Part shown: positions 10,124-20,629 of the stretch, one piece after another | Layout: each line of letters opens with the position of its first letter | How positions within the stretch are numbered: position 1 is the stretch's first letter | NCBI GenBank assembly: GCA_026686845.1 | Contig: JAIVEN010000004.1 | Location: 14,726,827-14,790,826 of the forward strand | DNA length: 64,000 bases | Reading direction: 5' to 3' | Source of the DNA: Adenanthera pavonina | Taxonomy: Eukaryota; Streptophyta; Magnoliopsida; Fabales; Fabaceae | The notes under the pieces: generated by a model | Databases searched by the model: none | Seen by the model: the letters and a program-made list of their open reading frames with translations, nothing else | Told to the model about the DNA's origin: nothing | Made by a program: the position numbers and the translations under genes

Positions 10124-12676
10124 ATGGCTGTTGGAGAAGTTGATCTTAAGGCCTTATTAAAGACTTTCAATGATCAAATTGAGGAAGTAAATGCAAAATT
10201 GGATCGCTTGGAGTTTCCTTCTAAAACCAAAGTAAGGCGTAATTCAAAGGTTCCTGCTCACACGGATGTTCTTAGCAAAATCAAACCGAAGATCCCACTA
10301 TTTCATGATGAGAAAAATCCTAATGGTTACTTGGATTGGGAAAGAAAAGTTGAACAAGTCTTCGTATGTTGCAACTACTCCGAAATAGAGAAGGCACAAT
10401 GTGCTTACCTTCGATTGGGTAAAAAGGTTGCTGCTTGGTGGAAACGGATGGAAACTAGACGAGCTACGAATGGAGAACCTTCCATTATAACATGGAATGA
10501 AATGAGAGCAGTCTTGAGAAAAAAATACATGCCATCCAAAGCTAAAAGTGTGGCTGAACATTCCAAAGAGATGGAAATGCTCGTGGTCCAAACTTCATGT
10601 GATTCTCACATGGAGAAAGATGATCAAGTGGATGATTACATGGCTACCACTTCAACAACTGATGATGTAATGAGAGAATCCACTACAGGTATGCCTGATC
10701 CTCAAAACTTTGATATTGTCTCTTGTGATTTAGGATGTAATAATTCTAGTGAGTTGAATGATGTAGCTTACATTGAGGATATCCCTTGTGTTGGAACAAT
10801 TGAATTGAAATCTGAATTGAGATGTGCTGAACTTGAGAATTTTAATGAGTTTGATGTTATTAATTGTGATAATGGGATTAAACATGATATCTTTCTAAAT
10901 CTTAAAGAGAGAATTGATCGAGATGTTGATGGTGTTGTGGTAAAAAGCTTAGATGATTCTAGTTGTGCTTCTAATGTGCAAATTGAAAATAATGTTGTAG
11001 CACAATTGGAAAATGAATTTCATGATGTTGCTTGTACTTCTGAGCATAATTATGATTGTTTGCATCCTTTAGAGGAAAATCATGTTTTACATATTGCTAA
11101 CCAGTTTTTGGAAAATTCTGTGGATAATGGTGTGATTCCTTTGGAAATTGGCTCTTATGATTGCAATGATATTGAGCATATTGACATGGTAATTGGAGAT
11201 TATGCTTTTGATTCTGACTTGAATGGGCATATTAGTCTCTGTTCTTTTGTATTGGAAAAGGCCCATGGATCATTGCCATGTAATTTAGATGAAACTTGTG
11301 AGAAAATAAAGAGTGAGCATAAGTGGAAAAATATGAGTGGGAAAAATAAAAGAGAAAGAGTCCACAAAAATGTGAGTGCAAAAAGAATAAGTGAGAAAAA
11401 GATTGAGAGAAGATTGAAAAAGAGAAAGAAAAAGAGAGAAAAGGGAAAAGAAAAAGAGAGCTTGAGGAAGAATGAAAGTGAAAGTAAGCTTAAAGTAGTT
11501 TGTACAAAGCTCCTTCCTTCTTCATCTCATCTTTCTTATGTGTCTTCATTGTGTTTTCTTCTTCCCTCTCATTATGATTATGATTTCTTTGATTTATGTC
11601 ACCTATCTTTGTTGCATGAGTCCATATTGAATGAGTCCCTTGTGAAAGAGATGCATTGTGATAACTTTGTATCATATTCACCCATTGTTGCTTCATCCTT
11701 TATTCCATCTCATGGTCATTGTGTTTTGTTTTCTTATGTCTATCTAAGTCATCACATGTGTTATGTGTTGTATAAGTCTCATGAGTTATATGTTTGTTTG
11801 TTTCTTTGCTTGTGGTTTGTTCCATTTCACAAATCTTTTGTGTTCCATCTTTGCGGATTGTGTTCCTTTTTATGTCCTTATTTTCTCCAAATTTGTGATA
11901 ATTTGTTCAATGTGATCTCTATCCAATCTTTGTTCTCTCATCCTTCTATCAAATTGATTTCTTCATATGTGTTATCTTTCATCTTGTTTCATGATCTTCA
12001 AGTCACTTCTTCTCCATCTTTGTTCTATCATTATGCATCATTTACATGTGTCAAATCTATCCAGATTTTGAATTTAATGAATTACATCCAAATCTGTCCA
12101 GATTTCTTCCCATATGATCATTGCATCACCGTAGTCCTTTTTGAGTCTTTTTGTATCATGTTTTGTCCTAATTTCATCCTTCATATTTACCCTAACCCTT
12201 TGTTTCCATTTGAGTCTAGCTATGTCGAGTTTGTGTCTAGTTCTTTGTGGCAGGATATTGGTGAAAATGATATGAAGAAAGATTTCAAATTTTGTGCACC
12301 AATGCGGGAAAATAGGTCCCTTGTTAGACATAATGGTTGGAAGGTTTTTTATCCTAGCAATTGGTTGCAAAAGCTTAGAGAAATATTTAAAATAAATTTG
12401 CAGCCATGGGAGAATGATGTTCTTCAAGTTCATGGAAGGATTAAAGAAAAGATGCATCAATCAAGCTTGAAAGGTAAGTATACTCCATATAATTTATTTG
12501 ATGCGTTTAATCGTTCCCTTTCTTTCCATGTAGATTATGGAGATTCGAGGACGAATCTTTTCGAAGAGGGAGGGAATGATAGAGGATGGCTTGGACAAAT
12601 TCAGGAACATGGTAGGAGGCCTTATCACTTGGAAAGATTCAAGCCCAAGAGAAGCCCATTGGAAGAGATTACTTAA
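10124..12676 (+). CDS. Gag-fusion protein of element B, 850 aa, intact
   Basis: The start MAVGEVDLKALLKTFNDQ is chosen because the gag of element F begins at the matching place (MAGDELVLKALMRAFNDQ); the frame is also open upstream, but without an ATG. Residues 1-160 are a retrotransposon gag domain (PLFHDEKNPNGYLDWERKVEQ, AAWWKRM, ITWNEM). Residues about 165-400 are acidic and rich in Asp, Glu and Cys. About 400-450 is strongly basic (RRLKKRKKKREK), like the linker before RT in related elements. About 460-710 is rich in Phe, Leu, Ser, Cys and His, with hydrophobic stretches that could be membrane segments. The last 140 residues contain a conserved-looking tail ending DSRTNLFEEGGND, which in relatives precedes the 3' LTR. 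The stop lies 100 bp inside the LTR. No catalytic domain is present and the function of the middle part is unknown. Confidence 0.8.
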   Translation: MAVGEVDLKALLKTFNDQIEEVNAKLDRLEFPSKTKVRRNSKVPAHTDVLSKIKPKIPLFHDEKNPNGYLDWERKVEQVFVCCNYSEIEKAQCAYLRLGKKVAAWWKRMETRRATNGEPSIITWNEMRAVLRKKYMPSKAKSVAEHSKEMEMLVVQTSCDSHMEKDDQVDDYMATTSTTDDVMRESTTGMPDPQNFDIVSCDLGCNNSSELNDVAYIEDIPCVGTIELKSELRCAELENFNEFDVINCDNGIKHDIFLNLKERIDRDVDGVVVKSLDDSSCASNVQIENNVVAQLENEFHDVACTSEHNYDCLHPLEENHVLHIANQFLENSVDNGVIPLEIGSYDCNDIEHIDMVIGDYAFDSDLNGHISLCSFVLEKAHGSLPCNLDETCEKIKSEHKWKNMSGKNKRERVHKNVSAKRISEKKIERRLKKRKKKREKGKEKESLRKNESESKLKVVCTKLLPSSSHLSYVSSLCFLLPSHYDYDFFDLCHLSLLHESILNESLVKEMHCDNFVSYSPIVASSFIPSHGHCVLFSYVYLSHHMCYVLYKSHELYVCLFLCLWFVPFHKSFVFHLCGLCSFLCPYFLQICDNLFNVISIQSLFSHPSIKLISSYVLSFILFHDLQVTSSPSLFYHYASFTCVKSIQILNLMNYIQICPDFFPYDHCITVVLFESFCIMFCPNFILHIYPNPLFPFESSYVEFVSSSLWQDIGENDMKKDFKFCAPMRENRSLVRHNGWKVFYPSNWLQKLREIFKINLQPWENDVLQVHGRIKEKMHQSSLKGKYTPYNLFDAFNRSLSFHVDYGDSRTNLFEEGGNDRGWLGQIQEHGRRPYHLERFKPKRSPLEEIT
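12563..12576 (+). promoter_or_regulatory. Polypurine tract of element B
   Basis: GAAGAGGGAGGGAA immediately precedes the 3' LTR TG. Fourteen uninterrupted purines in this position fit the plus-strand primer. It also encodes part of the E-E-G-G-N-D tail of the long ORF. Confidence 0.85.
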
Positions 12677-13437
12677 AAGATGATGTGCTTCACTAAAATA
12701 GCATGTGACTTAAGTATTATTGGGCTTAATTAGTGTTAATTTCGTTTTTATTAATTATGGGCTGAACTATGTTGAGTAATAAAGCCCAATTGGTTAAATA
12801 ATAGTCTTTTTGATAGCCCACCTTGTAAATAAACATGTCATGTGCCAAACATGTGATTTCATTAATGTGTTGGCATGTTTATAAGGGCTTAGGTATTATT
12901 TTATTATTTTTTTATGAATTTTCGTTATTTTATTTTAGGGCATTATTTTATTAGTTTCCTAGGTCCCATAGGAGTGTTGTTTGGACCTAAAGTCTCCTAA
13001 TCCTATTAGGATTACTCAAGCCCAAATTAATTAGGGTTTCTAAGCTTATTAGGTTAGATTTGACCTTGCCTATTTAAGGCTAACTATTATGTACGTTTTT
13101 TAAAGATTTGAATGATTAAAGTTTAAGACTTTTGTAAGTTTCCTCTTGCGATTCTTTGAGTGCTAGAGAGAATACTATGACTTATCAAGGAATTGGTCAA
13201 TCCTTGTGGCGTCACTGGAACTAGGGTTCAAGAGACCGGTTCTCTTGGGTTCTAATTCTTAAGACCAACATCTATCCTTCTCATCTTCTCTATTATTATT
13301 TTCTTTTGCTACTGTTTTTGTCCATTTTGTTCATTTTCTTTGCTATTAGTTTTTGTGTTTCTTGTTTCACAAAGATCCGGGTGTCTTACGTATCAAAGTG
13401 GGTTCTTTGGACGGGTTCCAAAAGGGTTCACGTATCA
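12577..13437 (+). repeat. 3' LTR of element B
   Basis: 861 bp, TGATAGAGG...CGTATCA, nearly identical to 8343-9203 and followed by the AAAGC duplication. Confidence 0.92.
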
Positions 13438-14669
13438 AAAGCTTTTGGCCTAGTATAGCTTGGGGACCATTTTATTGTCTATTTTAATCTTTTTATTGTG
13501 ATAAAATATATAGGATTAGAAAATTAATTATGATGCAAACCTAGTTAGAGAGGTATACCTTTTTATTATTATCTTTCTCCCATTGAATGATTGCACATGA
13601 TTTTTTTTTTACCAGGAATGTGTGTATTTTTTATTTTTTAGTAAATTATTTTTATATTATATATGATTAATTTACAATAACTAAAAAAAATAATGGAATA
13701 GTCCAATGTTTTGTTAGGCAATGACCCCACTTTCTCTAACCCTATTTATGGTCATAAACTACAGAAATTTCAAGTGGAATTTTCTTCTACTATTGATGGT
13801 TGGTTATATATGTGCTATAACCAAAGGTGGCATCTGATCTTTAATGGGAGGAAAATAAATCTATCGGTAACCAACTTCTGTAAATGTAAATTATCAATCA
13901 AACTTTTTTATGTCATTTTTTCTTTTACCAATCATTAGTATTTTACTTTCTAACTTATATACTTGAATTAACTCATACTTAAGTCACTTCTTTTGTAACT
14001 CCCCACATGAGTATTTACTAGTTAGGATATAATTGAATTTTAAAACTTAAAATTAAATTGAATAAAGTGGCCTTGATGATTTAAAATAGGGATAGAAATT
14101 AGTATGATTATCCATTCACACTCTAGTAGGAAATGTTTTATACTTAGACAACTAAATTGTATCATAGTATCTTCATAGTAAAGGCAAAGGCAAAAGATTT
14201 TTCAAAACCTTTGGCATGGAGAACAATATCTTCTGGTTTGACAAAATCCAACTGATACAAGAAAAACCTTTTAACCATTTTTGGAAATACCCAAGTAAAG
14301 AATTTCTCTGAACATCAGTACCAAAATGGGTGAAGAGTCTGGGCTTATGATATATCTCATAGGCCAAACGAATCCAACTAACTAAACCCAAACTTTGAGA
14401 CATCAAGAGCATCATAGTCATGATAATTAGAATGGCCATTAATGTGAAATTTCTAATTGATTCTTAATCATATGCAAGGGGGCTTTCCTTTCCTTTGTTT
14501 TTCCTTGAAAAAAAAATGGAAAAAGAAATTGACTCCTATCTTAGTTGCATAGTTCAAAATCACTCGACAATAATAAACTTACAAATTTGCCTCCAAAGAT
14601 CAATTTTGAACATTAGCTTACATATGTTGCAAAGAACTCTAACACTTGGTACGCCTAAATGTTTGTTGA
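13438..14669. other. AT-rich flank, no recognised gene
   Basis: This continues the sequence of 7051-8342 across element B. It includes an (A)n/(T)n-rich part at 13600-13700. On the minus strand, 14164-14290 holds an open run reading FVKPEDIVLHAKGFEKSFAFAF, preceded by stops. It looks like coding sequence but I cannot identify it. Short ORFs at 13711-13938 and 14173-14439 match nothing I know. Confidence 0.35.
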
Positions 14670-15284
14670 TGTAATATCCCTATTTTTATGAGATATTATA
14701 AAATGAATAGAGATGAGAAATGAAGGGAGATGAAAAGGCCATATATAATTGGACTTTAGAAGGAATTAATTTCTTATCTAATTTTTAGAAGATGTTATGT
14801 TTGATTCTTAATTAGAATTAATTTTTCATAAGATACTTAGCAGAAATTAATTCCAGAACTTACTCCAGAAGATATTCAATATACCACTTGAATAGAAGCT
14901 CGTTTAGAACTAAGTGTAATGGTATAAGTATTGTGTAGCCGGGGAGGTCTAGGGTGGTCTAGATTGAGAGATAAACAAATTTGAAAGTTGATGTAAATAG
15001 TAAAAAGAAATAATAAAAAATTGATCTTTGGGTAAAATTACAAGAACGTGCTTAGAAAAATGGATAATTACGTTTTCGACTCGATTTAAAGGCAAAACGA
15101 TCATTTCACATATTAGAAGTAAAATGTAATATCATAACATTTTTCTTGGATATTCGAGACTCAATATTTTAAAATCTATAAAGAATTTATAAAAACGAGT
15201 ATATGCCATTTTGCATAGAATAGGGCAAAGAGATCAATTATCTCAGTTAGAAGAAAAAAGGAGAAAATGATGATTTGGAATCAC

Positions 15285-15726
15285 TAGAATTTGGAATTGA
15301 AATTTGCATCTTAGGAGTTTTCTCCTTTCCATGAGTTGGAAGATACTCATAGAAGTAGTGGTATGGCGCGTACTTTTGCTTCAAAATGAGCTTCATGCTA
15401 CTTCAAGTATCACATTATTTTTCCTTACTAAGATGCTTTCTTTCAAATCGTTCCCACCAAACTTTGGCTTTTCCTTCTAAGCGAAAAGCAGCTAATTTCA
15501 CTTTCTTAGACTCGGAGTATTGGCAGTCTTCACACCATTGTTCAATTTTTCTTTCCTAGTCCAAGTACATATCAGGATCACTCTCTCCATAGAATTTTGG
15601 GATGTTCAATGTAACATTCTTTTTGCATGAACAAACTTGCATGCCATCCAATTCGGCATTCAACTTGTTGATTTGATCATTGAAAGCTCTCATTAAAGCT
15701 TTAAGAACAAGTTCATCACCAGCCAT
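15285..15726 (-). pseudogene. Gag N-terminal fragment of element F
   Basis: The ATG complements 15724-15726. The product begins MAGDELVLKALMRAFNDQINKL and continues with a Cys-containing stretch, then the gag core IPKFYGESDPDMYLDWERKIEQW. The frame then gives a W-W-x-R-type segment and, after a frame change, LILKQKYAPYHYF. This is the usual retrotransposon gag fold that coats the RNA. The sequence stops matching gag at about 15285, where the host LTR resumes. Confidence 0.72.
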
Positions 15727-16916
15727 GCTTAAAACCTAAAATGTTAGTGAATAGAGACAAAGAAAGGACCTTGCACACTCTCTCACGTGTTTCACTCACG
15801 AATGATGTATGTTCACTCATGTTTTGCACACTTTAAAGGCTTTTTCCATAAATGATATAATTACACTCTTGCTTCCTATGAGAGTACAAAATTGAATTTG
15901 AACTTAAAATCAAGAAGTAATGTTTTAAGTGGCAATCTCAAAGTCAAAGATCCAAAATTCAAATTCTCAAATGAGTTTAAAATGATGGTGACCAACAAAC
16001 AAAGATGGATTTTCTGTTTTAAGCAAAATAAATCAAATTTTCCAACCAAGAAAAGAGAAAAGGAAATGTTGGAAATTAACACAAGAGGAAGGATGTGGCA
16101 TGTATACCAAAGGAAGGAACTTTTAGATGACTATCAAATCTGAAACAAGGAAGGAACAAGTAAGGAAATTAAATTAGGAAGGGAAAAAAATAGACAGAAT
16201 TAAACTAGAAGAGTAAAATTCTGAATAGAAAATAAAAGACGAATGGAAACTTACCACAAATGGGAAATTATGAATGGGTATTCAAAAGTTGATTCTCCTT
16301 TAATGAGATTAGAAAATGGAGCAATTAAATAACATTAATGCCTAATCACAAAAGGAAATTTGTAATTCAAAGTATCACCTTGATTGAAAGATCTCAAAGT
16401 AGGAAAGAAAACAAGATCTCTTTAATTTTTGGAATTTGCCTAGACAGCCATATATTTCTTTTTCTTTCTTTCCGTTTTTTTTATTTTTTTATATATGATT
16501 TTTTTGTCAAGGCTGCAATCAATTCTCTTTTTTATTTTTCTTCTTTCTCTTTTTTTTTTAAATCAATTTTGATTTTTTTTTGGCAAATTCACAAGAAATC
16601 TGGGCAGCAACTAAATTCTTTAGGCAAATAACAAGGAACTCCACAATCTCAATGGAAACAAGAATCAAATATGGTAAGATCCTTTAGCAAAGAAAATGAA
16701 AAAAATGGACAACGAAATTAGAATAGAGCACGTCACAATAAGAATGAGACAAAAGATCACAAAGTCTAGAAAATGGATCAAGAACATAGAACAAAATAGG
16801 AAGGCAACAACCGATGAACAATGACAAATAGTACGATGAACAATACTATGATTTTTGGACAGCAAGGAAAAAAATGGAATGAAATAACATAAACATACCT
16901 TGATTTGCAAACCGAA

Positions 16917-16928
16917 GCTCTTATACCA
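16917..16928 (-). promoter_or_regulatory. Primer-binding site of element F
   Basis: On the minus strand it reads TGGTATAAGAGC, two bases after the LTR end. It is a slightly decayed version of the initiator tRNA-Met complement, followed by GGTTTGCAAATCAAGG as in element B. Confidence 0.65.
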
Positions 16929-16930
16929 AA

Positions 16931-17820
16931 TGATGGGAGACATGTTAGGAACCCGTCATAAGAGCCTTCTTTAAGTTAAGGATCGTGCAGCTCAAGGAAA
17001 GATGAATAGAACACAAGAATAACGAAGAACAACAATGAACAAAAACTGAAAAATAGAGATGATGAAAATAAGAAGACTGAAACAAAAATGGTGGTCGAAG
17101 GAAATAGACTCCAAGAGAACCCATCTCTTGAATCCTAACTCCAGGATGCCACAAGGATCACCACTCCTTGATAACTCCTCATTCTTTCTGGCACTCAAAG
17201 ATGAGCAAGAAAGAACTCACTGAACAATAACAAAGTTACTGAAAAGAAACTCATTCATTCATATTGTGTTTGCAAGAGTACAAGAGGTGCCTATTTATAG
17301 GCAAATATTAACCCACAAACTAACTTTAGTTCAACCCACAAACCTAACCTTATTAATACTCATTAATACAAAAATGAAACCCTAAGCAAAAAGGAGCATT
17401 TAATTCTAATTTTGAATTTGAAAAAGTTGGCTCTTCTTTAATGCATAAAGGAAAACAAATTAGATTTATGATTGTATCTTCTTTATTCAAAAAGGAAACA
17501 AATTAACTAAAATAATCTTTAAAAACATCACTTTTAGTGAGCACATGAGAAGCATATGGATTTTAAGTGAATCTTCCTTATTGGGCTTTCTCCAACTTGG
17601 GCTCTTTAACTATTTATAGGCAAAATCATTGAAATACAATGGTTCCATGTTAATCATGTTTTGGATCACCCCATTCATGGCTTGCTTCAAGGCTTTTGTT
17701 CTAGCTCTAGTCATTGGTCCTCCAATGCCTTGAAGTGGGCCTTGAATTTGTCCATGCTCCATTGTTCCTCTTAGCTTGCCCTCATCATCAAATGCTTCAT
17801 GCCTCGATTGTACTCTACCA
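16931..17820 (-). repeat. 5' LTR of element F
   Basis: About 890 bp. On the minus strand it begins TGGTAGAG and ends CTCCCATCA. Its middle contains the element B LTR landmarks (TTATCAAGGAGT, GGATCCTTGTGGCATCC) and its first part encodes the pol-tail peptide G-P-M-T-R-A-R-T-K-A. A TATAAATAGG box is present on the minus strand near 17295. Confidence 0.75.
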
Positions 17821-19875
17821 AGGAAGCAGCTGCTAAATAACCAAGGAAGAGAGGAAAAATGTGAAAGAAGAAGAAGAAGAAAGAAAAAGAGAACAATTCT
17901 AAGAAAAATGTATGTTATTCCTTGCTTGATTCAAGTAATTCTACCTTAAGTTTGTAGTAGTTCAGCATAGTTTAGGATGAGTTTCTCCTCTCCTCTTAGG
18001 CTATGAATTTTTTCCAAGGCATGAGGTTTGAGAAAGAATGTGTTTTCTTGCAAGAAATTGTAGAGAAAGTGTGAGAAAATACCAAAGGAACAAGGTTTCG
18101 TATGTTTGGAAGTAAGAAAATGAAAATCACTTCTTTCTTCTTCTAAACCTTGTTTCAGTCAGTTTAGTATGATGGAAAAAAGTTGGATTTTCATTGTTTT
18201 GATGTTGAAAATGGATTCCTTGGGTTCAAATTAGTAAAGAACAAGTGTTGGACTCGAGAAACTTAAAGATAAACTATATGAATTTTTAGGATTCAAGAAC
18301 GAACTTTATGAAAGCCATGAAGAATTAGATGACTTAGCATGGTTATATGATTATTTCTAGGCTTGGGAAAATGTAAGGAAGTGATTGGGAAAGGATCCAA
18401 GCAAGAGAATTTAAGTTTAAAGAGAAAATGGTGAAGCTCCAATGTAATATTATTGCCTTGCTTTTATATTTTGCACAATTATGTTTTATCCATGTTTTAT
18501 GAATTGATTGTGTTACCATATTGTTGCTTTGATTGTTTATTGGATTGACTAGCTATTTATGTAATGAGGGCTTTGCTCGGGATATCCTGTTTTTAAGCTG
18601 TTATGCTATCAAAATTTATATAGCCAACATGGTATTTTCATGTATTTTTAATAAATTGTGCAATGCTATGAATGTTTTTATGAAATGTAATGATGTTTAA
18701 ACATGTGCAAGTTTACTACTGAGATGCCCAATCTCATTCCTACAAGTTACTAACCATGCTAAGTAATGGAAAGACTATGAAGGAAAGCAAAATGAAGGAG
18801 AAAAATAAGAAGTAGCAAGTTAAAGTTTAAAGTTATTAATAATGTTTGACTATGAAGTATGCTTTATGTATTATATTATGATTATGTATAAGTGATGTAT
18901 TATGATCCTATGTGATGAATGGGCAAGCATGTTAGATGTTATTGAAATATGAAATGATATTAGAGATTTACAAAAGTATGTATGATTTTCTTATATATCA
19001 TTTTGCCATCTTAATATTTGGGAATATACAAGAATGTTATGGTAAGGGAATTGAGACAAATTATGTTTCCTCTAGTAAGAGGATATGATGTGCTTTATCA
19101 AGAAGCATGTTTTATATCATTTAGCCATATATGAATTAAGTTATGGCTTTAAAGAAGTATAAGGACTAAAATTGGACGGTTTTTGGAAATTGTAAATTTA
19201 CTAGGAATACTGTTTGAGATTTAATGGATTTATAAAATTTGTATAGTACTCCAAAAATTCAGTGGTTATAAATATGGAAAGAACTATGTCTTGCCTTTAA
19301 TATGCCACTGGTTTAAATGCTTTTGGAGTTATATAAATGAAGTTATGTACATTTCTCCAAAACTGTTCCAGTAGAGAATTATCCTGACCCTAGAGGATTT
19401 AAAAAGATGTTCTGCTATGTACATGTTGAATAAATGTACAAAATAAATATTTATAGAAAATAGACATACAAGGATTTCAAATGATGTAAAGATAGCATGA
19501 AATAGCTATGTGTATGTTGAGAAATAAATTTTTAAATTAAGGGTCAAAATCAGGATAGAAACAGGAAACATAGGAATGAATAGTTAATTAAAGAAATAAA
19601 CTGTATGAACTGTCTCAATGAAATTCTAGTTTCATATTTTTTTTTCTATGAAATTTAGAATGTTCTCTAATTTTAGAGACTTCAACCATAGTGAAATGAT
19701 TTTTATTCATTTAGTTATAAACTTCCAAAATTCGCTGCGCAATAGTGTGAATAGTGCATGAAAAGGAGATTTTCAGTTTTGAGATGTTTAGTTGGTTCAA
19801 GTTCTCAAGAGCCACTTTTATGTGTACAAAAGAGGCAATATTCATGAGAAAAGTGTCCAAAGATGAGGTGTGACA

Positions 19876-20629
19876 TTTGATATCTGGGATATACTGGAAG
19901 CATATAGAGATAAATAAGAAATTAAACTGATTTACTTCAAAATGCATTCTTCAACTTTCGCTAGTGATGGATGTGCTTAAGCTTCACCATTTTGCTCACC
20001 CTCCTCAAGATTTGATGCCTTCCTTTGCTTTCTTGCCTCCCCACTAGTTGGCATCAAAATATAAGTGACTTGCTCTTTGTTTCTTATTTCTAGAATATTA
20101 GAAGAAAAAGAACAGGAATAATCAAATTGTGGCTAAAATCATGATGGGGCTCAAAGGTAAAAAACAAACAAGCCCTATTTTTCTCGAAGATAGGAACACA
20201 TCAGTTGGGGTTTTGCAAGTGGTGGGAAGGGACTCGAGTCTTTAGCTATGGAGTTTGGTAAAGCTTTTCCAGTAGAGGAGGTCGAAACTAAAAAGAAGTC
20301 TGATTCTTTCATGGAAGGTGAACTCATGTTAAGCAGAGGAGGAAGGGGCTGAAATCTTGATGGGGCTCTATCTTTAATGAAGAGAATGCAAATGGAGATG
20401 GAAAATGCCAATGGAGAGATTACAAAAGAAGGAGAGAGTTACGACCAGAAGAGAAGAGACGATAGGAAGGGGTAGCTTGTGACCTAGCTAGATTCGATGG
20501 CCTCTGTCTTAAAATTTTGGGAAAAAATGACCAGGAACGTTTAAATTTATAGAATGTTACTGAATAAACTAAGTAATTAGGAACGTTTACTTAACTAAAC
20601 ATTCTCGAATGTCTTTCGGACAATTAATT
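19876..20629. other. Unassigned sequence
   Basis: No repeat or gene of known type was recognised. A plus-strand open stretch near 20247-20335 and the minus-strand ORF at 20175-20411 resemble nothing I can name. The region contains a Gly/Lys/Glu-rich translation on the plus strand that is stopped several times, so it may be a remnant of a gene or of a transposon leader. Confidence 0.3.

Larger units (their letters stand above)
8343..13437 (+). mobile_element. Element B: complete non-autonomous gypsy-type LTR retrotransposon
   Basis: The two LTRs are exactly 861 bp each and the element is flanked by a perfect AAAGC duplication (8338-8342 and 13438-13442). Comparing the LTRs by eye I count 4 differences in 861 bp (about 0.5%), so the insertion is recent. 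A primer site and polypurine tract sit in the correct places. The internal region carries one long ORF, with a gag-like N-terminus but no zinc knuckle, protease, RT, RNase H or integrase. Its LTR, leader and ORF end resemble elements D and F here, which carry conventional gag or pol pieces. It therefore probably relied on enzymes from such relatives (inference). Confidence 0.9.
15285..17820 (-). mobile_element. Element F: truncated gypsy element (5' LTR, leader, gag start)
   Basis: Reading on the minus strand, the order is 5' LTR (17820-16931), primer site, leader and the beginning of gag. Everything after about 15285, including pol and the 3' LTR, is missing, so no target duplication can be tested. 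It belongs to the same family as elements B and D by LTR, primer-site context and gag start. Confidence 0.78.
14670..19875 (+). repeat. Solo large LTR, split by truncated gypsy element F
   Basis: It starts TGTAATATCCC and ends GGTGTGACA. The flanks GTTGA and TTTGA differ at one base, as expected for an old 5-bp duplication. Left part 14670-15284 and right part 17821-19875 together form about 2.7 kb and follow the same order as the complete copy at 56359-59730. The palindrome GAGAT-GCCCA-ATCTC lies at 18721-18735. There is no internal region, so this is a solo LTR left by recombination between the two LTRs. Confidence 0.75.
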
